A DNA stretch of 5,531 bases, from contig CALMNY010000380.1 in NCBI GenBank assembly GCA_937872125.1, positions 1-5,531 of the forward strand, in the 5' to 3' direction. A model generated the notes under the pieces. It did not search any database and was not told where the DNA came from. It worked only from the letters and a program-made list of their open reading frames with translations. Position 1 is the first letter of the stretch; every line of letters begins with the position of its first letter. The stretch is from an uncultured Candidatus Competibacteraceae bacterium (GTDB lineage: Bacteria > Pseudomonadota > Gammaproteobacteria > Competibacterales > Competibacteraceae). Positions 1-4,967 of this stretch are shown here, one piece after another. Position numbers and translations under genes: made by a program.

Positions 1-741
1 GTGGTGGATGAAGTCGCCAACGTCACCCCCAACGACCATCTGCCTTACGTCGGCAAGAGCGCGTTTGCGCACAAGGGCGGCGTACACGTAGCCGCCATGC
101 GCCGTTCGGAGCAGTCGTACCAGCACGTTGCGCCGGAGCGGGTCGGCAATCGGATGCGCGTGGTGGTTTCCGCCCTGTCGGGGCGGGCGAACATCCTCAG
201 TAAGGCCGAGGAGCACGGCGTGGATGTCAGCAGCGTGGCGGACGTGGTCGGCGTGCTCAACGACGTGAAGGAACTCGAAGCGCGCGGCTTTTCGTTCGAG
301 GCCGCCGAAGCCTCGGTCGCCATGATGCTCAAGCGCCAGCAGCCGGGCTACAAGCCACTGTTTGAACTGGTGGATTTTCTGGTCAACGTGGAGCATCGCC
401 AGGGCCGGGGCATTTTTGCCGAAGCCATGGTCAAGCTGAAGGTGGGCGACGAGGTGATGCACACCGCCGCCGAGGGCAATGGCCCGGTGAACGCCCTCGA
501 CCTGGCCCTGCGCAAGGCGCTGATGGGGCACTACCCGCAAATCGCCTCGTTCCAGTTGGCGGACTACAAAGTCCGCATTCTGGATGGCCAGGATGGGACT
601 GAGGCGATTACCCGCGTGCTGATTGACACCCGCAACACCACCCGGCTGTGGAGCACCGTCGGCGCCAGCGCCAATATCATCGAAGCCTCCTGGCAGGCGC
701 TGGTGGATGCGGTGGAGTACGGATTGTCAGTGGCGCATTGA
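1..741 (+). CDS. cimA: (R)-citramalate synthase, C-terminal part (5' end outside window)
   Basis: Condenses acetyl-CoA with pyruvate to (R)-citramalate, the first step of the threonine-independent route to 2-oxobutyrate and isoleucine in the cytoplasm. The reading frame is open at the window edge, so the GTG at base 1 is probably an internal Val codon. The visible 246 residues are a little under half of the usual 500-plus. Residues 20-33 (SAFAHKGGVHVAAM) are the conserved motif after the TIM barrel in the LeuA/CimA/homocitrate synthase family. LSGRANI at 59-65 and the HKGGVHVAAM form favour CimA over LeuA. Residues about 115-242 are the LeuA-type allosteric dimer domain, with EGNGPVNALDLALRKAL at 158-174 and NIIEASWQALVDAVEY at 225-240; in the family this domain binds the feedback inhibitor (isoleucine in CimA). 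leuB follows after 48 bp on the same strand, a likely operon. The catalytic N-terminal domain cannot be assessed here. Confidence 0.93.
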   Translation: MVDEVANVTPNDHLPYVGKSAFAHKGGVHVAAMRRSEQSYQHVAPERVGNRMRVVVSALSGRANILSKAEEHGVDVSSVADVVGVLNDVKELEARGFSFEAAEASVAMMLKRQQPGYKPLFELVDFLVNVEHRQGRGIFAEAMVKLKVGDEVMHTAAEGNGPVNALDLALRKALMGHYPQIASFQLADYKVRILDGQDGTEAITRVLIDTRNTTRLWSTVGASANIIEASWQALVDAVEYGLSVAH

Positions 742-789
742 TCAAGGCGAACGGCGAACGGCAATAACCCGATACCTGATGGAATAACC

Positions 790-1848
790 ATGAAAGCAAA
801 CATCGTTTTACTCCCCGGCGACGGCATCGGCCCGGAAGTGGTCGGCGAGGCGGTTCGCGTCCTGGACGCGATTGCCGGCAAATTCAATCATCAATGGACC
901 TACCAGGAACGGTTGATGGGGGGCTGTTCGATTGATCGCTTCGGCTCGTCGCTGACCGATGAAACCCTGGCCGATTGCCAGGCGGCGGATGCGGTGCTGT
1001 TGGGCGCAGTGGGCGGGCCGAAATGGGATAACCCGAACGCCAAAGACCGCCCGGAGCGTGGACTTCTGGCCCTGCGCAAGGGCCTGGGCGTGTTCGCCAA
1101 CCTGCGTCCGGTCAAGGTTCACCCGGCGCTGATCGAATCATCGCCGCTCAAGCCGGAAAAGCTCCAGGGTGTGGATATTCTGGTTATTCGCGAGTTGACC
1201 GGCGGTCTGTATTTCGGCTGGCCGAAGGGCCGTGATGTCAAGGATGGCCGCGAGCGCGCCGTGGATACCCTGGAATATTACGATTACGAAATTCGCCGCG
1301 TGCTGGATTTGGCGTTCAAGCTGGCGAAAGGCCGCAAGGGCAAGGTCACGTCGGTGGACAAGGCGAACGTGCTCGAATCGTCGCGGCTGTGGCGGCAGAT
1401 CGCGGTGCAGGTCGGCGTGGCGAACCCGGAGATTGCTCTGGAACATGTCCTGGTGGACACCGCCGCCATGCGGCTGATCACCGGTCCCGCCGGAATGGAT
1501 GTGGTGGTGACTGAAAACATGTTTGGCGACATTCTCACTGACGAGGCTTCGGTGCTGGCGGGTTCGATGGGGATGCTGCCCTCCGCCAGTCTGGGGGAAG
1601 GCAGGGTCGGACTGTACGAACCGATTCATGGCTCGGCGCCTGACATCGCCGGGAAGGGCATCGCCAACCCGATTGGCATGATCCTGTCCACCGCCATGCT
1701 ATTGCGTCACTCGCTGGGGCTGGAGGCGGAAGCCGCCGCTATCGAACAAGCGGTGGAGGTTACGATCACTGCCGGTGCGCGCACCGCTGATCTCGGTGGG
1801 AAACTGACCACGACTCAGATGGCGGATGAGATTATCCGCCGGTTGTAG
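790..1848 (+). CDS. leuB: 3-isopropylmalate dehydrogenase
   Basis: NAD-dependent oxidative decarboxylation of 3-isopropylmalate in leucine synthesis; the same enzyme class handles 3-methylmalate downstream of CimA. It has 352 residues, close to the family norm of 350-365. The N-terminal [11 protein letters not shown] (7-17) is diagnostic. Expected active-site residues are present: Arg96 and Arg106 ([11 protein letters not shown]), Arg134 and Tyr141 ([10 protein letters not shown]), Lys191 ([11 protein letters not shown]), Asp223, and Asp247/Asp251 (FGDILTDEA). [15 protein letters not shown] (280-294) is the cofactor loop; Asp285 there is the usual mark of NAD rather than NADP use. The ATG gives the canonical N-terminus. 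The upstream ribosome site is weak (GATGGA about 6 bases before ATG). The 48-bp gap to cimA has no visible terminator and contains a GGCGAAC tandem duplication, so cotranscription with cimA is likely. No leuC or leuD lies in the window. The gene is convergent with the acyl-CoA dehydrogenase gene. Confidence 0.97.
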   Translation: MKANIVLLPGDGIGPEVVGEAVRVLDAIAGKFNHQWTYQERLMGGCSIDRFGSSLTDETLADCQAADAVLLGAVGGPKWDNPNAKDRPERGLLALRKGLGVFANLRPVKVHPALIESSPLKPEKLQGVDILVIRELTGGLYFGWPKGRDVKDGRERAVDTLEYYDYEIRRVLDLAFKLAKGRKGKVTSVDKANVLESSRLWRQIAVQVGVANPEIALEHVLVDTAAMRLITGPAGMDVVVTENMFGDILTDEASVLAGSMGMLPSASLGEGRVGLYEPIHGSAPDIAGKGIANPIGMILSTAMLLRHSLGLEAEAAAIEQAVEVTITAGARTADLGGKLTTTQMADEIIRRL

Positions 1849-1920
1849 GCTCAGTAGCGGGTAAGCATCTGCTGAAAAGTTTGTTGTCATTGATAGAGGC
1901 TATCTGAAAACTCACTGATT

Positions 1921-1985
1921 GATTGCAGGAGCCGGCTTGCCGGCGATAGAGTCCGCCGAAATCGTCCGCAGGGGCTCCTGCAATC
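1921..1985. repeat. REPIN-type inverted REP doublet, unit 1
   Basis: A REP at 1921-1947 (begins GATTGCAGGAGC, then the palindrome GCCGGCTTGCCGGC, then GAT) is followed after a 13-bp spacer by an inverted REP at 1961-1985, which read on the minus strand also begins GATTGCAGGAGC. The second arm has a degenerate palindrome and is 2 bp shorter. The shared head and palindromic core match the Pseudomonas-style REP family as I know it. Such elements are mobilised by RAYT transposases; none is in this window. It lies downstream of leuB between convergent genes, where REPs are common and may block read-through or stabilise transcript ends. Confidence 0.85.
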
Positions 1986-1995
1986 ACAAGGCCTT

Positions 1996-2060
1996 GATTG
2001 TAGGAGCGAGCTTGCTCGCGATATGAAGGCCAGCAATCGCGGCCAAGGCCACTCCCACAC
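1996..2060. repeat. REPIN-type inverted REP doublet, unit 2
   Basis: A REP at 1996-2022 (GATTGTAGGAGC, then GCGAGCTTGCTCGC, then GAT) pairs with an inverted REP at 2036-2060, which read on the minus strand starts GTGTGGGAGTGG and continues CCTTGGCCGCGAT. The spacer is again 13 bp and the total again 65 bp. Compared with the REP at 1921, two stem positions have changed on both sides of the palindrome (GCCGGC/GCCGGC to GCGAGC/GCTCGC), so pairing is preserved. It is separated from unit 1 by 10 bp containing the palindrome AAGGCCTT. Confidence 0.83.
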
Positions 2061-2190
2061 ATAAGCCATTGATTTATTAATATTCGGTTTTTTGACAGCT
2101 TCTCAGGGTCAGGTGGGCTTGCCAGCCGCTGGGGAATGTAGGGGTGGTTATCACGTTTGGAGCTTGTTATTTCCCATTTGCGCGACTGCC
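2061..2190. other. Intergenic remainder between the REPINs and the acyl-CoA dehydrogenase 3' end
   Basis: I see no gene here. It contains an AT-rich patch (2064-2090), a T6 run at 2087-2092 on the plus strand without a convincing GC stem before it, and a small GGCTTGCCAGCC hairpin near 2115. No clear intrinsic terminator for either convergent gene is visible; the REP doublets may serve instead, which is inference. Confidence 0.5.
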
Positions 2191-4014
2191 TTAAGGGAAA
2201 GCGAAATTTCCATTATCCATCTGCATGAGCGAGCGCGTCGGCGCCAGTGCGCTCTTGCGGTGTGCGTCAGCGCGCGGCAGCAGATGATCAAAGTAGAACT
2301 CGGCCGTTTGAATCTTGGCGCGATAGAACTCGGCCGATTCCGCGCCCTTGCCACTGAGCAGCAAGGCGTTAGCCCTGGCGGCTTGCAAGGCCCAGAAATA
2401 GCCCATCATCACGTAGCCTGAATACATCAGGAAGTCCACGCTCCCCGCACCCACCAGATCACGATCCTTGGCCGCGCGCAGCATGATGCACACGGTGATC
2501 ACATTCCATTCAAGGGCGCGTCTGATCGTCGCGCGCGCCATCGCACCGATCGGTCCGCGGGCGAATAGGTGCGGTTTGGCAAAGCGCATCATGATGCGGG
2601 TGAAGTCGCGCACGCACTTTCCCTTGGTGCCAATCAGCACCTTGCGGCCCAGCAGGTCGAGGGCCTGAATACCGGTGGTGCCCTCATACAGGGTTGCGAT
2701 GCGCGCGTCGCGAACGATCTGCTCCATCCCATGCTCATTGATGTAGCCATGGCCGCCAAACACCTGCATGCCGAGATTGGCGGCTTCCAGACCCATTTCG
2801 GTCAGAAAGCCCTTGAGGATGGGGGTGTAGAAGCCGAGTCGGTTATCGTACTGTTCCCGCGTGGCGGGATCGTTTTCGAGCACCGCATTGAACAGGAGGT
2901 CGGCCGTCTGGGCCGCCGCATAGATCATGGCGCGGCCACCTTCAGCAATGGCTTTCTGCGTCAGCAACATGCGCCGCACATCGGCGTGCCAGATCAGCGC
3001 GTCGGCGGCTGAATCGGGTTCCTTTTTTCCCGACAGGGCGCGCATCGAGCGGCGCTCCCTGGCGTAGGACAGCGCGCCTTGAAACGACGCTTCGGCGTGG
3101 GCGATGCCTTGGATGGCCGTACCGAGGCGCGCGGTATTCATAAACGTGAACATGGCCTCCAACCCCTTGTTGGGTTCGGAGATCAGGCTGCCGACCGCTC
3201 CATCAAAATTCAGTACGGCGGTCGCGGAGGCATGGATGCCCATTTTATGTTCGATGGAGCCGCAACGGACCGCGTTGCGTGGGCCTGCCGAACCATCGCC
3301 GTTAACCAGGAACTTGGGTACGATGAACAGCGAGATGCCCCGCGTGCCGGCCGGTGCCCCGGGCAGGCGCGCGAGGACGATATGCACAATGTTCGCGGCA
3401 AGATCATGTTCGCCGGCCGAGACGAACATCTTGGTGCCGGTGATTTGGTAGCGGCCGTCGGGCTGGGGTTCGGCCCTGGTCCTGACTTGCGCCAGATCGG
3501 TGCCGCAGTGCGGTTCGGTCAGGCACATGGTGCCGGTCCATTCACCGCTGACCAGCGCCGGCAGGTATTGGGCTTTCTGCGCCTCGGTCCCGTATTGCAG
3601 GATCGTGTTGATGCACCCCAGGCTCAGGCCCGGATACATGTTGAACGACCAGTTGGCCGCGCCCATCATTTCCGATTTGAAGACACTGATCGAGTAAGGC
3701 AGACCCTGGCCGCCGTACTCCGCCGGGTAGGAAAGACCCTGCCAGCCCCCTTCGACAAATTGCTGGTAGGCTTCCTTGAAGCCGGCGGGAGTGGTGACGT
3801 CACCGTGACTAAAGTGACAGCCTTCCTGGTCGCCAGAAAGGTTCAACGGGGCGAGAGCTTCCTCGCACAGGGCAGCGGCGCCTTCGAGGATCGCCGCCAC
3901 GATGTCAGGCGTCGCCTCGCCGCCGTTGGCCAGCTTGGCATAGTGCGCCGGGTAATCCAGCACCTCATTCAACAGGAAGTGCATGTCGCGCAGAGGAGCT
4001 TTATAAGTGGGCAT
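2191..4014 (-). CDS. Acyl-CoA dehydrogenase, long (about 600 aa) FadE/DmdC-like type
   Basis: FAD-dependent alpha,beta-dehydrogenation of an acyl-CoA thioester, the first step of beta-oxidation. It has 607 residues, the length of the long bacterial ACADs with an extra C-terminal domain rather than the roughly 380-residue type. The order is a short N-terminal extension typical of the group (MPTYKAPLRDM, 1-11), the N-terminal helical domain (to about 155), the FAD/substrate beta domain with CLTEPHCGTD (164-173) and ITGTKMFVSAGEHD (191-204), and the C-terminal helical domain with QVFGGHGYINEHGMEQIVRDARI (417-439). Glu444 in LYEGTTGIQALDLLGRK is the expected catalytic base. Residues about 465-600 match the extra domain of this group. 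The start is supported by CAAAGGT placed 6 bases upstream. The group includes DmdC (methylmercaptopropionyl-CoA) and medium/long-chain enzymes; substrate cannot be told from sequence. It lies downstream of a phasin gene on the same strand and shares a duplicated leader with it, which suggests a role in acyl-CoA or PHA turnover (inference). Confidence 0.95.
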   Translation of the reverse strand: MPTYKAPLRDMHFLLNEVLDYPAHYAKLANGGEATPDIVAAILEGAAALCEEALAPLNLSGDQEGCHFSHGDVTTPAGFKEAYQQFVEGGWQGLSYPAEYGGQGLPYSISVFKSEMMGAANWSFNMYPGLSLGCINTILQYGTEAQKAQYLPALVSGEWTGTMCLTEPHCGTDLAQVRTRAEPQPDGRYQITGTKMFVSAGEHDLAANIVHIVLARLPGAPAGTRGISLFIVPKFLVNGDGSAGPRNAVRCGSIEHKMGIHASATAVLNFDGAVGSLISEPNKGLEAMFTFMNTARLGTAIQGIAHAEASFQGALSYARERRSMRALSGKKEPDSAADALIWHADVRRMLLTQKAIAEGGRAMIYAAAQTADLLFNAVLENDPATREQYDNRLGFYTPILKGFLTEMGLEAANLGMQVFGGHGYINEHGMEQIVRDARIATLYEGTTGIQALDLLGRKVLIGTKGKCVRDFTRIMMRFAKPHLFARGPIGAMARATIRRALEWNVITVCIMLRAAKDRDLVGAGSVDFLMYSGYVMMGYFWALQAARANALLLSGKGAESAEFYRAKIQTAEFYFDHLLPRADAHRKSALAPTRSLMQMDNGNFAFP

Positions 4015-4020
4015 GGGGTT

Positions 4021-4027
4021 ACCTTTG
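4021..4027 (-). promoter_or_regulatory. Ribosome-binding site of the acyl-CoA dehydrogenase gene
   Basis: CAAAGGT on the minus strand, 6 bases before the ATG at 4014. It fixes the start at MPTYKAP and directly abuts the 3' edge of the repeated leader element. Confidence 0.75.
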
Positions 4028-4135
4028 AGAATAGGGTATTAGGCCATCCGCCGCCCGTGAAGCGCGGCGAGTGGTGCGAGTGCTTGGGCCAGCACGCCGC
4101 CTGGCTTGCGCCACGGCAGCGAGTGGGTCAGGATT
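4027..4135 (-). repeat. Duplicated leader element, copy A (upstream of acyl-CoA dehydrogenase)
   Basis: About 109 bp, similar to 4619-4727 in the same orientation. In the core (4045-4135 against 4639-4727) I count nine substitutions, all transitions, and one 2-bp gap, about 88% identity. Potential minus-strand hairpins in order are: TGGC-GCAA-GCCA (4102-4113, a GNRA-type tetraloop), GTGCT/AGCAC (4080-4095), and CGCCGC/GCGGCG with a 9-base loop (4049-4069). It ends directly at the Shine-Dalgarno sequence. Its function is not recognised. It may be a structured 5' leader, a dispersed intergenic repeat or a decayed coding fragment. A 12-codon ORF (4166 down to 4128, poor ribosome site) stops at its 5' edge. 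Confidence 0.8.
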
Positions 4136-4209
4136 TCCCTCGGACGATGAACGTGGGTGCTTTCATGGCAACCCGCCCGCCCTGAAGCTAAAATCTAGCG
4201 GGCCGGTAT

Positions 4210-4238
4210 AAAAAACCGGGTGGAAGTCCCCGCCCCGG
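4210..4238 (-). terminator. Probable rho-independent terminator of the phasin gene
   Basis: Read on the minus strand, a CCGGG/CCCGG stem (4234-4238 with 4216-4220, 13-base loop) is followed by six T residues (4215-4210), about 22 bp after the phasin stop. The stem is only 5 bp, so strength is uncertain. An alternative hairpin CCGGT/ACCGG (4203-4219) overlaps the T tract and could compete. If it works, the acyl-CoA dehydrogenase gene needs its own promoter in 4136-4209, where I see no convincing one. Confidence 0.5.
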
Positions 4239-4259
4239 GTTGCCACGTCAGCCGCCAGT

Positions 4260-4604
4260 TCACCGCATTTCCAGTTCGTTGAGATGCAGATCAAACTTCT
4301 GGATCATTTCCGCCAGACTGCAAATGTCCTCCGGCGTGGGCGCGTTCGCCGCCTCCGCGCCGGAGCCAGTCCCGGAGAACACCAACCAGGCCAGCCGCTT
4401 GGATTCGCGCAGGCCATCGTCCTCCTCGTTGATCGCCTCCATGACCTCGCCGCATTGCACCAGTTGATCAAAAAAGTTGTGGCCTTCCTGTTGGGCGCGC
4501 GTCAGGGCGCCAATGCCCGCCAGCCAGATTTGACTGGCCAAGGCCAGCGTGTTTTCCACCCTGCGCGTTTCGCGCAAGCATTGCTGCAATTGTTGGTACG
4601 CCAT
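4260..4604 (-). CDS. Phasin, PhaI/PhaF-type PHA granule-associated protein (short)
   Basis: A small amphipathic protein expected to coat intracellular polyhydroxyalkanoate granules and affect their number and size. It has 114 residues. Residues 24-53 (SQIWLAGIGALTRAQQEG, then NFFDQLVQCGE) match the hallmark of the PhaI/PhaF phasin family, normally written as IWLAGLGAY..AQ.EG..LF..LV..GE. The C-terminal PTPEDICSLAEMIQKFDLHL region (90-109) resembles the family's short coiled-coil oligomerisation helix. The middle (54-88) is acidic and then Gly/Ala-rich and does not look conserved. There is no signal peptide and no Lys/Ala-rich DNA-binding tail as in PhaF, so it is closer to PhaI in architecture. 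The ATG at 4604 has AGGAGT 7-8 bases upstream. It is divergent from the FabR-like gene and upstream of the acyl-CoA dehydrogenase gene. No PHA synthase or depolymerase is in the window. Confidence 0.87.
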   Translation of the reverse strand: MAYQQLQQCLRETRRVENTLALASQIWLAGIGALTRAQQEGHNFFDQLVQCGEVMEAINEEDDGLRESKRLAWLVFSGTGSGAEAANAPTPEDICSLAEMIQKFDLHLNELEMR

Positions 4605-4611
4605 GTCCGTT

Positions 4612-4617
4612 ACTCCT
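4612..4617 (-). promoter_or_regulatory. Ribosome-binding site of the phasin gene
   Basis: AGGAGT on the minus strand, 7-8 bases before the ATG at 4604. It lies immediately after the 3' edge of leader copy B, the same arrangement as in copy A. Confidence 0.8.
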
Positions 4618-4618
4618 G

Positions 4619-4727
4619 GAGAATGAAGGATATCGGGTCATCCGCCGCCCATGGAGCGCGGCGAGTTATGAGTGCTTGGGCCAACACGCTGCTCGGCTTG
4701 CGCCACGGCAACGAGTGGGTCAGGATT
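4619..4727 (-). repeat. Duplicated leader element, copy B (upstream of phasin)
   Basis: Second copy of the element at 4027-4135, in the same orientation and ending beside the phasin ribosome site. Its hairpins correspond to those of copy A: TGGC-GCAA-GCCG (4694-4705), GTGTT/AGCAC (4672-4687) and CGCCGC/GCGGCG (4643-4663). Relative to copy A, one A-U pair becomes G-U and one C-G pair becomes U-G, both still pairing on the minus strand but not on the plus strand. The only core length difference, 2 bp, is in the linker between the second and third hairpins. If the promoter at 4879-4907 is used, the element lies in a 5' UTR of roughly 270 bases. Confidence 0.8.
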
Positions 4728-4797
4728 GCGCAAGGATGCCCGGTCGCTGGCTCGCCAGCCGGGGCCAGGTTTTGAGCGTATGGTTCGTGGCGCTCAT
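4720..4797 (-). CDS. Possible 25-residue leader peptide upstream of phasin
   Basis: A short ORF beginning MSATNHTLKTWPRL, with AGAGGAG 4 bases before its ATG, the best ribosome site in the phasin leader. It stops with TGA exactly at the 5' edge of repeated element B. A strong hairpin (4739-4763) lies inside it. There is no homology I recognise, no run of codons for a single amino acid, and no following T tract, so classic attenuation is not evident. It could be a real upstream ORF that couples translation to leader folding, or chance. The same frame opens 11 codons earlier, but without a ribosome site. Confidence 0.25.
   Translation of the reverse strand: MSATNHTLKTWPRLASQRPGILAQS
4739..4763. 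other. Strong inverted repeat in the phasin leader
   Basis: GCTGGC-TC-GCCAGC (4746-4759), extended past a 3-base bulge by CCCG/CGGG (4739-4742 with 4760-4763), about 10 bp of stem. There is no T tract on either side, so it is not an intrinsic terminator. It resembles a REP core but lacks the GTAGGAGC head. It could be an RNA structure in the leader. Confidence 0.55.
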
Positions 4798-4878
4798 GAT
4801 TCTCCTCTGGGTTCCCGCAAGATGACTCATAGTGCATGGATGTTCACTGAAAAAATAGCTTAAATTGGCTGTTCTGCT

Positions 4879-4907
4879 TATATATCGTTTAAGTGATTGT
4901 ATGTGAA
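4879..4907 (-). promoter_or_regulatory. Candidate sigma-70 promoter for the phasin gene
   Basis: On the minus strand, TTCACA (4907-4902) and TATATA (4884-4879) are separated by exactly 17 bp in an AT-rich region between divergent genes. Transcription would begin near 4872, giving a leader of about 270 bases with the short ORF and repeated element B. Identified by eye only. Confidence 0.5.
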
Positions 4908-4925
4908 TGGAATATTTATTATTTT
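4897..4925 (+). promoter_or_regulatory. Weak candidate promoter for the FabR-like gene
   Basis: TTGTAT (4897-4902) and TATTTT (4920-4925) with a 17-bp spacer on the plus strand. The -10 match is poor and AT-rich sequence makes chance matches likely. The start would fall near 4932, inside the palindrome at 4930-4942. It overlaps the phasin -35 region. Confidence 0.25.
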
Positions 4926-4929
4926 ATCT

Positions 4930-4942
4930 GTACAATTGTTAC
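4930..4942. promoter_or_regulatory. Candidate operator for the FabR-like regulator
   Basis: GTACAATTGTTAC contains the perfect palindrome ACAATTGT and agrees with the GTACA-NN-TGTT centre of the E. coli FabR site as I remember it (AGCGTACANNTGTT...). The outer AGC/GCT bases of that site are absent. It lies about 25-38 bp before the regulator's ATG, a suitable place for autorepression. Confidence 0.4.
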
Positions 4943-4967
4943 TCCAAATCGGACGAAAAGGGCTGTT

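Noticed and set aside
1138..1629. 163-codon minus-strand frame within leuB
   Set aside because: It lies wholly opposite a well-supported leuB and has no recognisable domain; a His/Gln-rich shadow frame.
1921..2060. CRISPR array from the repeated palindromes
   Set aside because: Units alternate in orientation with 10-13 bp spacers and have REP heads and palindromic cores; there are no regular direct repeats with unique spacers of about 30 bp.
2064..2092. Intrinsic terminator for leuB ending in the T6 run
   Set aside because: The sequence before the T run is AT-rich, without a GC stem, and is more than 200 bp from the leuB stop.
2092..2421. 109-codon plus-strand frame running from the intergenic region into the acyl-CoA dehydrogenase 3' end
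   Set aside because: Most of it is antisense to the dehydrogenase C-terminus; it has no ribosome site or recognisable motif.
3079..4185. 368-codon plus-strand open frame opposite the acyl-CoA dehydrogenase gene
   Set aside because: The minus-strand gene shows all ACAD motifs and the catalytic Glu. The plus-strand frame has low-complexity Arg/Gly-rich composition, no family motif, and is the usual antisense shadow of a GC-rich gene.
4284..4775. 163-codon plus-strand frame across the phasin gene and its leader
   Set aside because: It overlaps the phasin antisense and runs through the repeated leader; no domain or ribosome site is visible.
4610..4837. 75-codon minus-strand frame upstream of phasin as a conventional gene
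   Set aside because: No ribosome site precedes its ATG and no known domain is visible. Its only support is the frame shared with the other repeat copy, so it is reported as a finding and not as a gene.
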